In this document: one piece after another, positions 35,070-45,606 of the stretch
Layout: every line of letters begins with the position of its first letter
Numbering within the stretch: the first letter of the stretch is position 1
From: Spirometra erinaceieuropaei
Lineage: Eukaryota; Platyhelminthes; Cestoda; Diphyllobothriidea; Diphyllobothriidae
Direction of reading: 5' to 3'
NCBI GenBank assembly: GCA_902702965.1
Contig: CACRXP010000177.1
Location: 407,948 to 471,947, forward strand
Length of the DNA: 64,000 nucleotides
Program-made: the position numbers and the translations under genes
Notes under the pieces: model-generated
Databases searched by the model: none
The model's input: only the letters and a program-made list of their open reading frames with translations
What the model was told of the DNA's origin: nothing

Positions 35070-36779
35070 CAAGAATTCCAATGTTTGGGCGGGAGTAGAT
35101 CGTACTACAACCACCTGATATCGTTAATGGATTCTTATATCCTCACAGGTCTGTGGAATGTGCCGCTGCTGGAGAGTTCTCTGTTGATACCTAGAAAGTC
35201 GACAAACTAGTTCGAGAGCGTCCTGGAACTCCCTGTGATTCTGAGAGAAAAGCATCAAGTAAAAACTAGAGAAAGAATGTGCAGTCATCTCGCAGTGGGC
35301 ATTCGGTTAGCTAACCTGGCCTTAGAAGACGTTTGTGCAAGCCCTAAAGCTTCCCTGGCCATAGCTGAGCCACACCTCCCGTTCCCGCATCCTGCTGCAT
35401 CGCACTGTGACGACGGATCGTAAGTCCAAGTCGATGTCAGACTTCCCCCATCCCCCATGTCCCTTACAGAAATGGACTATTATCACCCCTTATGTCGGAC
35501 ATGTCCGAACACCCTCAACCCTCTCCCCTATGGCTACTATTCATTGGCTGTTTTCAACTTTAGCTGCCTTACCGTAAAACCTGAGAATGCTTACTCCCAA
35601 ACGTACGTCCGCCGAATTTGACTTAGCTACCATAAATGCGGATCAGCCCCAAAGGTGGTAGAACAGGCAGAAATCGCATAATCGTTTTTAAATGAAAACA
35701 GTGACCATTCGTTCCGGAACTCGTCCAAGAGATTAAAAAATAAGCACGTCCTACGTTTGATTTAAGAGAAGCGCAGCACGGGTTGACGCGAATCCTCTGG
35801 TTACGCATTTGGAATACAAATAGCGCTACACCATGGTCATGCAATATGACTGTCTCGTCAATAAATGTAAGGCTCATGAGGAACAAAAGAATGATTTTTT
35901 GCCGATAACGGCAGTCCCGGAAGGTTTTGTTTAAATCAGTCATTTAGACTTACCAAAGCTGCGGAAAACAGGAACTCCGTCGTTTTAAACTCGTGTCACC
36001 CTGAAAGAAAGGAGAACAGATGTTTGGCTATGAGGATAGAACATGCATTGAAGGCCCGTTTAACCGAAAACAATGAATGTCTCGCTTGCAAAACAGGGTA
36101 CTGAAAATTCATTTAGAAGTACCAAAATTGCCTCAGGTAATCGCGTCGACGAACTACGAATGGATGACTGACCAACGTTCTCAATAACTTTTTGCAAAGG
36201 ACAGAGCCTGCCCAGAGGTTTCGGCCACTTTAGGTTGCATCAAAACTTGGACTTAAATGATGTTCGCCTAGTCAGCTAGAGGAAGGAAGCCAATCTTTAG
36301 TAAGAAAGCGTTTTCACACTGACGATTATTCTGACAGGGTAGAAACAATCGTTCCTCAGAGGTCCAGCAACTGGATAGAGTCCAAAGGAATGCCAATGCC
36401 ATATCAGCCATTATCTGTAGCTAATTAACAGATTCGACAACCAGTGTCTGAAGAAATTACCGTGCTGACCAGTCGTCAATGAGATGTGGCGAGGCATGCA
36501 GGCTGTTTGGAAAGGCGAAAGGAAAAGGGCGCTACTGGGTGTTATCTACTGTCCCAAATGCCTAAGCACAGTGCATCTGACGAAATTAGAGAATAGCTTC
36601 CTGGTGGATGTAGCGTAAACTTCCCACAGTCGGTGTTAAAAAATTATTTTTCTCGCATATTCCCGCACCAGTCGTCATTAAGAGTTGGACGAATAATAAC
36701 TTGATCTAGCTGATAATGTCCGACTCTGGTACGTATTTACTGACCAGAGCCTTGAATGAGTACCCGCCTTAGCACAGTG
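35070..36779. other. Intron sequence without recognised features
   Basis: Inside the presumed kinase gene, between its linker exons. No exon, repeat copy or RNA motif is supported. One missing kinase exon may lie between here and 40325. Confidence 0.5.
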
Positions 36780-37877
36780 TACAGTAGGTGTGCTAAATCA
36801 CGAAATGCTGACTGACGTTCTGAAATGCGTTTTCGCCTAGAAAAGATTACTTAAGTAATGTTGTAATATTGACTATCATGCAGCAAAATCCCAAGACGGA
36901 CTTCTCATTAGTTTTCGATGGCCTTATAAATTAAAATATATTTCGTAGAAAACATGGACAAAAACATTTATCCTTTTTAGCATTTGGAAGAAAATTATAT
37001 CTTCAAATATTGCACCCAAAGGAAGGGTATAATTCGGTTTTACAAAAGTTTCTAATTATGAGATTTTTTAAGACTGTAAAAAGCACGTTCACAAAACATC
37101 GCATCTCTGAATTTAATAATAGTGCTTGTAAACTTTACAATATGGCTAAAATCTACTACTAAATTTTATGAACCACATATGGTCATCTCTTAATAGCGTA
37201 TACAAAGGTATGATTATCCGTACACGTAAAATATTTAGCTTGTAGTTTGGAAACCTTGAATTGAAGTGTGACAGCAAGTCAGGTTGCTAATTGTTCGGGG
37301 ATTGAAAAAGTTTTTTAGAACTGGACTACACCCTTCCTTCAAGTACAAAATTTGAAGACGTAATTTTCTACCAAATTAGCAAAAGAATGAATATTCTGGC
37401 CATGTTTTCTATGAAATATATTTGGACAGTCAGTTTAATGTATCAGAATTGGTGGATTCCAGACGCTGCAGTAGGCAGGACGGTAGCTTGACCCAAATGT
37501 GATTAAAACTAACGTCTTCCGGTGGGGCCTCGTAGAACTCAGGTGGCTAGTCCGTTGACTGTACTAAAGCCCTTCCCCTGCCGTCGTGGTTCGAAATCCA
37601 CTGAGGCGCCGAGGTTTCCACAGTTTATTTAAAATGAAATATACTTGAATTTGTAGAGGTATCGAAAATCAATGGGAAAAGTGAAAACTACTACAGCAGT
37701 CTTTTTCACGGAGTGTAGTTTTTGAAGGCGGTCCGGAAGAAGTTAGTTCAAAAGCTGGCATCCGGAAGTAGCTAAAATATCTTGGGATTGTGCTGCATGG
37801 GAATTAATATTACAACCCCACTCGAGTAATCTTTTCGAGTCGGAAGCGCGTTTCCGAATTTCAGTTAACACATCATG
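36780..37877. mobile_element. Foldback element, subfamily C, with SINE-2 insertion
   Basis: Starts TACAGTAGGTGTGCTAAATC and loses its right end at about 37877, where a Penelope end abuts. About 200 bp at 37425-37630 interrupt the arm, and the arm continues on both sides. Confidence 0.75.
37530..37632 (+). mobile_element. SINE-2 (tRNA-derived) inside foldback element
   Basis: Contains GTGGTTCGAAATCCACTGAG (box B with one extra A), followed by GGCGCCGAGGTTTCCACAG. The same order is at 56405-56480. It is not a functional tRNA: no foldable acceptor arm was found. Confidence 0.6.
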
Positions 37878-38640
37878 GGCTTTTGTTTTGAAGAAGGAGA
37901 CATGATCGTTGGGACAAGATCTTTATTAGCCTGACGTTTCAGATTCCTGTTCGAACAGATCATCAGAGACAAAAGCAGATACGAGTGGTTCATGCACAAG
38001 GAGCTGAAGTGTTTATAGGATGCAGTAGCCATGCTACCGCATACCTATGAATGCTCACGGCTGCCCCCCCCTTCATCCGGGGTCGTCGCACATGGTGTAA
38101 GGGCCGACATTCTCATCGTTAATTGCTGCGATTTCATCACGTGCGTTTGATGTTGGTGTGATGATCGCTCGACAATCTGACGCACCGACCCTGGTGTAGG
38201 GAAAAGTGTTCACATGTGCGCTCCCCGCATGGCTAATTACTTCGCCTAGGCGAAGTTTCAGCACCGAGTATGGAACGGGAAGATTATTGCACTTGTTAAT
38301 GGACTAGGGGCCAGTAAACCATGACTCAAGCAGCTCCCGGCTCACGCGGTTGTCCCCCCTTGCGACAATTTCGGCCTCGTAGAATTTGAATGTGTGGCCG
38401 GATCTCGTCGAATGAGCCGCAACTTGAGAGCTGCAGCGTGTTCGGCCATTCTCGTTCGGAGCTGTCTTCCAGTTTCTCCGACGTAGTTGCTTTGTCCGCA
38501 ACTGCACCAGATTCGATAAACGACTCCAGACGTTTCTTGCCGTGGCAGTGGGTCTTTCGGTTTCATTACCTGACTCCTGATGGTTGCATCCGGTCAACCA
38601 ACAACACCAGGGTCCGTGGATCAGATGATCGAGCAATCAT
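37878..38640 (-). pseudogene. Penelope-like element, GIY-YIG domain and 3' end
   Basis: Minus strand reads GVVYRIWCSCGQSNYVGETG then RQLRTRMAEHAAAL, a GIY-YIG nuclease core with the expected Cys residues. After a frameshift the next frame continues FKFYEAEIVARGDNRVSREL then LESWFTGP. Downstream come TPTSNARDEIAAIND and a hammerhead-like motif. The reverse transcriptase part is gone. The element lost its coding continuity and is not active. Confidence 0.85.
37935..37972 (-). ncRNA. Hammerhead-like motif (Penelope type)
   Basis: Minus strand: GTCT, CTGATGA, TCTGTTCGAACAGGAATCT, GAAACGTC, AGGC. Stem I (GTCT with AGGC, one G-U) is fine. Stem III is the palindrome ACGT. Stem II is less regular than at 1681. 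Confidence 0.6.
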
Positions 38641-38810
38641 TACACCAACATCCAACGCACGTGATGAAATTGCAAAAATTAACAACGCGAAGGTCGGTCA
38701 TCAAACAGTAAGCACACCAAGTGCAACGATTCCTGATGAAGGGGGGAGCCGTGAACGGCGTTTCTTACCGTGGCAGCGGGTCTTTCGGTTTCATTACCTA
38801 ACGCCTGATG
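38590..38810 (+). pseudogene. Penelope fragments, inverted against 37878-38585
   Basis: Plus strand 38600-38755 reads DDRAIITPTSNARDEIAKIN, the same peptide that lies on the minus strand at 38100-38170. 38756-38810 then repeats the minus-strand GIY-YIG start (CGTGGCAGCGGGTCTTTCGG vs 38540-38560). Confidence 0.78.
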
Positions 38811-38811
38811 G

Positions 38812-39440
38812 TTCAGTTCAGTTCAGTTTTATTGAGGGAAATGTAGGTCTTCACCTTTGAACTCCTATTTGTTTACAAGCAAGAAACATTTCAAAAACTG
38901 GAAAAGGTATCATAAAAGTAACAAATAATCGGAAAAGGGTCAACTCTGTGCAGATAAAAAAACGGTCTCGAATGTTAGTGGTCCGAGCAGTAGTACAGCG
39001 GTCGTTTCGAGTTCAGGAAAATAAAGAATATAACCCATGACAAAAGTTGCATACGGGCATGTCAGTAAGCGTAGGCGATGGGTTGGAGACAATAAGAAAT
39101 TCAATTTAAAATGTGACTGAAACATAGAAAGCAGTACTATAACAACGGTATTTGTCAATGTTACAGGGGTCGGGTGGTAATTTAGTGGACACTGGTATAC
39201 AAATCCAGCTTCCTCTTAAAGACTTCAACGGAAGCAGACATAACGACATCCGGAGGCAGGGACCTCCAAGCTTCAAACACTCTGTTAGAGAAGAAGAATC
39301 TAATGTTTCAGTGCGACAAGTTTTCTTTACTCTTTCAAGGGATGCAGACAAGATTTTGTCGGCGCATCCTTGGCACAAAATTAGTGAAGTAAGGCTGCTG
39401 GTCTTTTCATATAATGGTATGGGCGAATGACCAGTTGATA
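38812..39440 (-). pseudogene. CR1-like retrotransposon, 3' end of reverse transcriptase
   Basis: Minus strand peptide RFFFSNRVFEAWRSLPPDVV then MSASVEVFKRKLDLYTSVH aligns with RVVEPWNNLPETIV... at 15400-15520. Stops interrupt the frame upstream (two, near 39290 and 39335). The 3' UTR ends with CCTACATTTCCCTC then ATAAAACTGAACTGAACTGA. This is a severely 5'-truncated copy. 39441-40300 shows nothing else. Confidence 0.8.
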
Positions 39441-40324
39441 GACCCACCCCTTCGTTCTACACACTTAAATTTCCAGAAAAAGCAGTTTATCTTCCTACTT
39501 GCTTTACATCGCGAATTTAAGTTTAGGCTGAGGCCGCTTGTAGTAATAAGTAGACCTCTGTTATCTTGGACATTATTTATAGTCGCCACCATGCTGTCGT
39601 CGCATCGCTGCATAGCACTGCCTCGTCCAGTTTGGCGGTTACGGTTCGCCTTCGAGCTCGTCTCCAAGCCCACGCAGACGGTTGCATACCGATGTGTAGT
39701 CAATATCCGAAATGCGGTACGTCAATTTATGGCTTAATCGCGACTGTCCGTCAGCCGTACCCCACCCATTGAGAAGAACTCAAACCGGAGCTCAGAAGTC
39801 CCTAAGCGTCAGGCCGAATGTTTTGACATGATGGTTTGTCAGGACGTCATGGCAATGTGGAATCACTCACATTCCTTTTCTCGCCCAGAAGGTTGGGACG
39901 AAGTTTCAGGAAAGATTTATGTACAGTCGGGCCATTAACGGTGCCTACTCGGATCCCTCGTTCGAGGTTGTTACTTCTAACACTTTGATCCGGCAGCGTG
40001 ACCACAAAGGCAGTGGCGGTAAGCACACATATTTAGTGGCAGTTCACGGTCGCCATGTTACAATGCCGGTATACGGTATTCTGGAAGACAGTCGGTGTAC
40101 CAGAGTTTCAGCCTACCGCGTTCTGCCAGTACTGACGATTCGTCAGAACCGAGAGCCTGTTATTCTGTAACTAACCTCCGGTGAAAGCCGTTCCACCCTG
40201 CCTAAATGCGCTTTCACTAGTAATTTGAAGTTTAATCCGATTCTAAACCACAGGTTCAGCATGCATTCTTTTTGTTCCTTGGCAATCCCGAAAGAGAGAG
40301 AGAGTGGCACAGAGAAGTACTTAC

Positions 40325-40635
40325 ACAATCCTCCACTGAATGCAGAAGATCATCAGTCGTTGAAGAAGGCGGAACACTCGCAGGCGAGGGAGGAAGTCTA
40401 TCGGGTGCGTCTAAACACACATGCAGAGTCCGATGAGGGGAACTGTTGTATTGGATGACGACTGGTAGACGACAGGTCTTACCTGCGACAGTCTGAACGA
40501 CCGATTCATCCCCGGGTGGACTTTGTGAGATGTCAATTAGGAAGAGTTCGTCATGATCAGACAGGATGTCAATCAGGAAGTGCAATGATTCTGTGCTCTG
40601 ATCGATGCCAAAGACCTTTCCATTGATCGCCGTCA
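40325..40635 (-). CDS. DGKI/DGKZ-like: DGK exon: FxID...LHF segment plus disordered tail
   Basis: A 311-nt exon lies between acceptor TCTTATTCCTCCTCAG and donor GTAAGT, ending in phase 0. Its first part reads TAINGKVFGIDQSTESLHF, then DELFLID. In DGK iota the same place is R-F-Y-R-I-D-R-S-Q-E-H-L-H-F, then D-E-I-F-I-L-D, which is a close match. The last 60 residues are Pro/Ser-rich and look disordered. The phase matches the exon at 43391-43549. The family has a variable linker after this point, so the tail need not be conserved. Confidence 0.87.
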
Positions 40636-41564
40636 CTGAGGAGGAATAAGAAGGCGCGGAAGGTCAGGAATGAGTATTGGCGTGGAGCAACAATTTAGGT
40701 CTTGCTACGTCAGTGTGAGTATTAAAAAAGTCAAGTCGACAAAAGTCCGTTCTCGATTATCCGTCGACAGACTTAAAAGACAATAATGCAATAATATGTA
40801 GATGCGCTCATGCATGCCAAACAGCAGTTAGGAGTACTTTGATGTGATTGCGAACTAATAGGAATGAGCGAGGGCGTCAGTTCGAGGTTTGTGCTGTGTT
40901 GCTCTAACGCTACGTGGAAGGAAGCAGGCAGGTTTGTGTGGGATTCAGTCGGGGTCAGGGCGGCGCCTTCTGCGGGCGGAAGACCGGGTCAGCTAATCGT
41001 GCAGTCACCGCCCCTTCCGTTGCAAGAACTCACTGGATTCGGGGCAGTTCATTTAACCGTTCTTGACAGGTATCAACAGCCCCAACCCTAGGTCACATCC
41101 CATGTCACGGGTCGTCCTGCAACGTTCGATGACCTGCCGTGACCCGTATTACTGCACAGATCTGATGATGGAAAGTCGAAATCTTGCATTCACCCACTAT
41201 GAACTCTTCAACTGTACATGTGCTCAACTGGTGACCCCGCCGTACTCATTTAAGCAGAGGTGAGAGTTTGGGCATCGGGTGCAGGATGATGGAATACGCC
41301 CTGTATATAGAGGAGCAACGATGCAGGTGGCAAAGAGGCAACTCGGGACAAAATCACCAGGACAGGGTCAAGCTCGCTGTCAACTTGAATTGAAAACATC
41401 GAAGTAATAGGTCGCACCTTCATAGAATGAGGCATCTCGACTCTCTCAGAACTAGGCGCATAGTTATGAGCAAGTAACTTTTCCTAAGTCGAAGAGGTCT
41501 CTTACAGCACATGATCGTTACTTCCGTATGAAGGCGAAATTTTGAGTTCCAGGTGTATGCACAA

Positions 41565-41855
41565 GTGAAGAAGAAGAAAAGTCGAGCACCGGAACACTGC
41601 GTTTATTGTCCTGAGCTTTCAGACTCGTACAGGAGTCCATCGTCAGAGGTAGCAGCAGTAGCAGCAGCAGCAGCAGAACAATCGACAGTTATACGGCACG
41701 GAGGCCAATCAGCGACCACGGGGTATAACTGTCATGTTTTCTGCTGTTGCTGCTGCTGCTGCTGCTGCTACCTCTGACGATGGACTCCTGTCCAAGTCTG
41801 AAAACTCAGGACAATAAACACAGTGTTCCGGTGCTCGACTTTTCTTCTTCTTCAC
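41565..41855. repeat. Inverted repeat with CAG/CTG tracts and hammerhead-like arms
   Basis: Left arm 41565-41693 and right arm 41727-41855 are near reverse complements, each with (CAG)n/(CTG)n and CTGACGATGGACTCCTGT. The arms match Penelope flanks (TCAGGACAATAAA). 40640-41560 before it shows nothing clear. Confidence 0.85.
41770..41815 (+). ncRNA. Hammerhead-like motif in right arm
   Basis: CCT, CTGACGA, TGGACTCCTGTCCAAGTCT, GAAAACTC, AGG. The left-arm copy on the minus strand reads GAAAGCTCAGG, with palindrome AGCT where other copies have ACGT. Confidence 0.55.
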
Positions 41856-42039
41856 TCATTACTTCCGCCTCCAGGATAATGCATTATTCGACAGAACAAG
41901 TTTTAGATGCAGAGCTGAGAGCTGCAGAGCAATAACAGTCAGCAGACTGAAGCAGCAGGACGAATAAAACAACAGATCAAAATTATTCTAGAAGAAGTAC
42001 TGAGAAGACAAACTTCCGGAAACATTCGACGGAGTGGTC

Positions 42040-42237
42040 AGTTGTGGTTATGCAGCCCCACCTGGAAGGGGCCGCGCAGTTGTACCTTGAATGGTTGAGA
42101 AATAGTTGCCCTAACTCCTAATTCTAAACCCTAACCCTAACCCCAACCCTAACCTTTTAACCATAACCCTTAACCACAGCCCTAAACCCTGACCCAACAG
42201 TATTGTGTCCATCAGATGGGGCTACGCAACCACATCT
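42040..42237 (-). mobile_element. T-element, short copy
   Basis: Ends GTTGTGGTTATGCAGCCCCA and GGGGCTACGCAACCACATCT flank CCCTAACCCTAACCCCAACC. The middle third of the other copies is deleted. Confidence 0.75.
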
Positions 42238-43390
42238 TACCGACGGAATTTTTCATGCCATATAGTACATGCAGCTCTGACTGAAATGCCGCAAGACAAA
42301 CATATGTTGATAAAGCGAATGAGGTAGGATGCATTTGAGTGGCGACACACATTTCAGGGAAAAACGAGCATGGACTACCTCGTGGACAAGAAATCAAAGA
42401 TTCGAACGACAAAATCAATTTAATAGTCTACACGAGACGATAACCGATACCTCACCTTTGATCGGTTAATTGGTGCTTATGAAAATTAACGGATGCTTTT
42501 GGTGGTACGTTTGTCTGGTATGGTAAAATTATTTTTACAGAGCGCCTCCGAACAGGTAACTCCAGTGTCGTAAAAGAACAGACGGGCCCTGGAATCTCAT
42601 TTGCTGTTGTGTTGTCAGACCAGACGACCGAAGATCCGGGAGTTTCTTCTTTGTCGGGTCGGGTTGAATGTAGATCAAAGCACGACGCGGTTGCCCCACG
42701 GTTGTAGGCATCGCTGCTTTCAAGACAGGCTAATGCGGGAAACCTGTTAATCGATTGCCCATCGCTGAATGAAGTATTTTTTCGCACTGTTTTATTTGTT
42801 TCCGGTCGCATTTGAGACAGCAACTGCCCCTCGTCTACTGTGTCAACTGTGAGTTATCCACATGCCGGGTATAAAGACTATTTCCACGGAAGCATTTCAG
42901 TGTTTGATTGGTTCAGTATGTGATTTCATCTGTTGCTACCCACAGCTGGAGGAATATTTACTTAAAGTTACTAGAAAATTCATATTTATCCTTAGCTGCC
43001 GCACTTTCTCGCTCAAATCATTGAAATTAAAACATACACGCAATTGACAATTCTTTATTTTGCTTGAATGTGTGAAATGAATGCCAAATCTGGGCCAATA
43101 CTTACCAGTTCAACCGGTTAGTATCAAAGTCCAAAATGCATCACCATAATGTCGAACTGAACCTGCGCTGTTGTTGCATGCTTATCGCCTCTGACTGGGT
43201 CACAACAATTAAAGTTCCTACCACAAAAACTTGAAAGCAGTTGAAGAGAGGTCGACGAAGTGGACAAGAGGTCATTTTTGTCACAAAATATCATTCCTTG
43301 TGTTAGGTCGAGTTCTGAGAAAACCCGTTCTAAATAGAATTATTTCTGTAAGACGCTTGGTTGTACTTCTGAGGATAAAAACAGACTCAC

Positions 43391-43549
43391 TGTCTAGGAA
43401 GATCCACTGACTTGGAAGACATCGATTTATCTGTACGCGACCGTCTTGCGAAGGAGGAAAGTTCGGTTGGAGGTCGCTTTTGTTGATGAGGGTTCGAACA
43501 GCGCTGAGGTCAGTGTGCGCTCCAATGTTCAGACTAGCGAAGAAGCGGG
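43391..43549 (-). CDS. DGKI/DGKZ-like: DGK exon: DLxxxR / WxFLD segment
   Basis: A 159-nt exon follows a very strong acceptor (ATCCCACCATCCTTGCAG) and ends at donor GTGAGT with one base left over. It reads ASLNIGAHTDLSAVRTLI, then CLPSQWIFLD. The zeta/iota enzymes have E-A-S-(I/V)-P-L-G ... D-L-E-x-C-R-x-x-I and then L-S-P-(K/R)-W-C-F-L-D at these places. The leftover A joins TG of the next exon to give WIFLDM TAINGKV. About five residues are missing between LNIG and DLSA compared with vertebrate proteins. An exon upstream of it should carry the DYE..HYDKE segment, which I could not find. Confidence 0.88.
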
Positions 43550-43633
43550 CTGCAAGGATGGTGGGATAATGAGAACCAAGAGGCCCATGTATATGAGGAG
43601 GTGTACAGTCAAAGACAAGAGTGAAGTAGAATA

Positions 43634-44028
43634 ACATTACCGACGAAGACAAGGGAGGGCAAAATGGCTATTTCCGGATTGTTAGCCGTCGTCAGCCAGT
43701 CATACCCAACCCCGAAGTGTACAACACCTGAAGCTCGAACCCGCGACCTGTTAGTTAGAAACCCACGCCTCTGACAACTGGACCACGAGCCCCGTGCCCT
43801 GCCAGTTTCGATAGGGAATATACGATGGTAGGGAACGCGCTCACCGATCGACGCCTCTAACCACTGGGCAACGGGCTCATTGTTCTGCCGCTTGCAATCG
43901 GGAATATACAATGGTATGGGGGCACTCACCGATCGTTCTTACGTAACTCACTCGTTCCGTTGTCTTACGGGCTCTCTCTCGAGTTCAACCAGCTGCCGCA
44001 CAGTGGCGCATGCTATAGGCAGTATGTT
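43634..44028 (-). mobile_element. SINE-1 unit with partial internal repeat
   Basis: Minus orientation. Hammerhead core at 43655-43703 (CTGACGA, GAAATAGCCATT). 43850-43925 repeats part of the head and tail, making the unit longer. Confidence 0.8.
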
Positions 44029-44350
44029 ATTACCGACAAAGACGAGGAAGACTGGAAGGGCCATTTCTGGCTTATTAGACGTCGTCAGTCAGTCATACCC
44101 AATCCCGAACTGTACAACATCCGAGGCTCGAACTTGCGACCTGTTAGTTAGAAGTCCACGCCTCTAACCACTGGGCCACGAGCCCTTTGTTCTGCCGATT
44201 GCGATCGGGAATATACAGTGGTAGAGGGACGCTTACCGATCGTTCTTAAGGAACTCACTCGCTTCGTTGTGTTTTACGGGCTCTCTCTCTAACCCAACCA
44301 GCAGCCGCACAGCGTCGTTTGATATAGACAGAATGGTCTTACCGACAGGA
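44029..44350 (-). mobile_element. SINE-1 unit, tandem
   Basis: Head GTGGCCCAGTGGTTAGAGGC and box B-like GCAAGTTCGAGCC in minus orientation; hammerhead core at 44049-44094. Adjacent to the previous unit, head to tail. Confidence 0.85.
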
Positions 44351-44352
44351 CA

Positions 44353-44645
44353 AGGGGCCCGTGGTCCAGTGGTTAGAGGCGTGGACTTCTAACTAACAGG
44401 CCGCTTGAGCAAGCCTCAGGTGTTCCACGCTTCGAAGTTGGGTATGACTGGCTGACGACGCTAATATGCCAGAAATGGCCATTCCAGTCTCCCTTGTCTT
44501 TGTCGGTAATAACATACTGCCTATATCATGCGCCGCTGTGCGGCTGCTGATTGGGCTCGAGAGAGAGAGAGAGATAGCCCGTAAGGCACCGTGGGACAAA
44601 TAAGCTCCGTAACACGATCGGTGAGCGCTCCTCTACCAGAGACTG
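44353..44645 (+). mobile_element. SINE-1 unit, inverted
   Basis: Plus strand: GTGGTCCAGTGGTTAGAGGC (box A), body with GACTGGCTGACGACG, tail to CGATCGGTGAGCGC. Hammerhead core at 44445-44490. A unit boundary at 44350 faces the minus-strand unit. Confidence 0.85.
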
Positions 44646-44839
44646 AAGTGCCGTTAGCCGTCGTCAGTCAGTCACGAACAGCTCAGTTCTGGATGACCTG
44701 TGATCCGTAGTTAAGATACTTCATCGCATCAATCGTCCCCTAGAAATAATCAGAAAAAGAGGACCCGTACACATAGAACGAACTATATTTATCCTGACGC
44801 CTCATAATCTTCTTGTTTTCCAAAATCAGAACGACAAGG

Positions 44840-45000
44840 CGACCGATACTTATGGGCCTAATTTATTCAGTCACAGCTGCTACCTTGAATTATAACCATG
44901 TTCCATGCACGAAATTCCACCTGCCTCAAACCTCTCCGTGGTCGATCGTTGGTTGATCCCGCGGGCCCTCGTCTCGTTCGCAGTCGTCGCACTTACGGCC
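44840..45000 (-). mobile_element. Penelope-like flank fragment
   Basis: Minus-strand HGYNSR peptide, as at 1740-1790. No hammerhead is preserved here. Confidence 0.45.
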
Positions 45001-45008
45001 AGACCTCC

Positions 45009-45262
<254 letters not shown>

Positions 45263-45568
45263 GATTGGCTGCTCGGTTACCGCTGCACAAGATGAGTAAG
45301 GTTGTTTTCTTGGGCGCATCTACTTCGCAGGTGTCAGTTGGTATTACCTGCGCGACATATCTCCTTTGTGTTATTGGCGCTGTTCTGACTGATTCGAGGT
45401 TTACGCTTAACACCTGACGATCCAACTGCGAGTTCATGGCTCGGATAAATGTGCTAGTCGAGGACTAGTTTTCAGACACATGTCCGTTAATCTTCTCAAT
45501 GTGACAGCCGATGATTGTCATTTTCAGGGATGTGAAAATCCCCATAGTTATATCCAGAAGGCAAAATG

Positions 45569-45606
45569 GCGAGCGAACGTTGCTTTCGATAACTTCTCGT
45601 CAGGCC
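45569..45606 (-). ncRNA. Candidate hammerhead-like motif, second Penelope family
   Basis: Minus strand: GGC, CTGACGA, GAAGTTATC, GAAA, GCAACGTTC, GCT. The conserved core is complete, but stem II is two pairs and stem I two or three. The equivalent stretch at 20060-20095 is decayed. Confidence 0.42.

Noticed and set aside
35323..35390. Short minus-strand stretch ending GCCAG|GTTAGC as the missing exon before 34535
   Set aside because: The phase would fit, but both splice sites are poor and the peptide is unremarkable.
41160..41200. CTGATGATGGAAAG...GAAATC as a hammerhead
   Set aside because: No stem II can form between the core and GAAA.
42456..42811. 118-codon minus-strand frame with ATG and a good donor (AAAG|GTGAGG)
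   Set aside because: It lies between kinase exons 43391-43549 and 40325-40635, which join each other perfectly in phase. It has no domain and no good acceptor. It could be an alternative exon but is unsupported.
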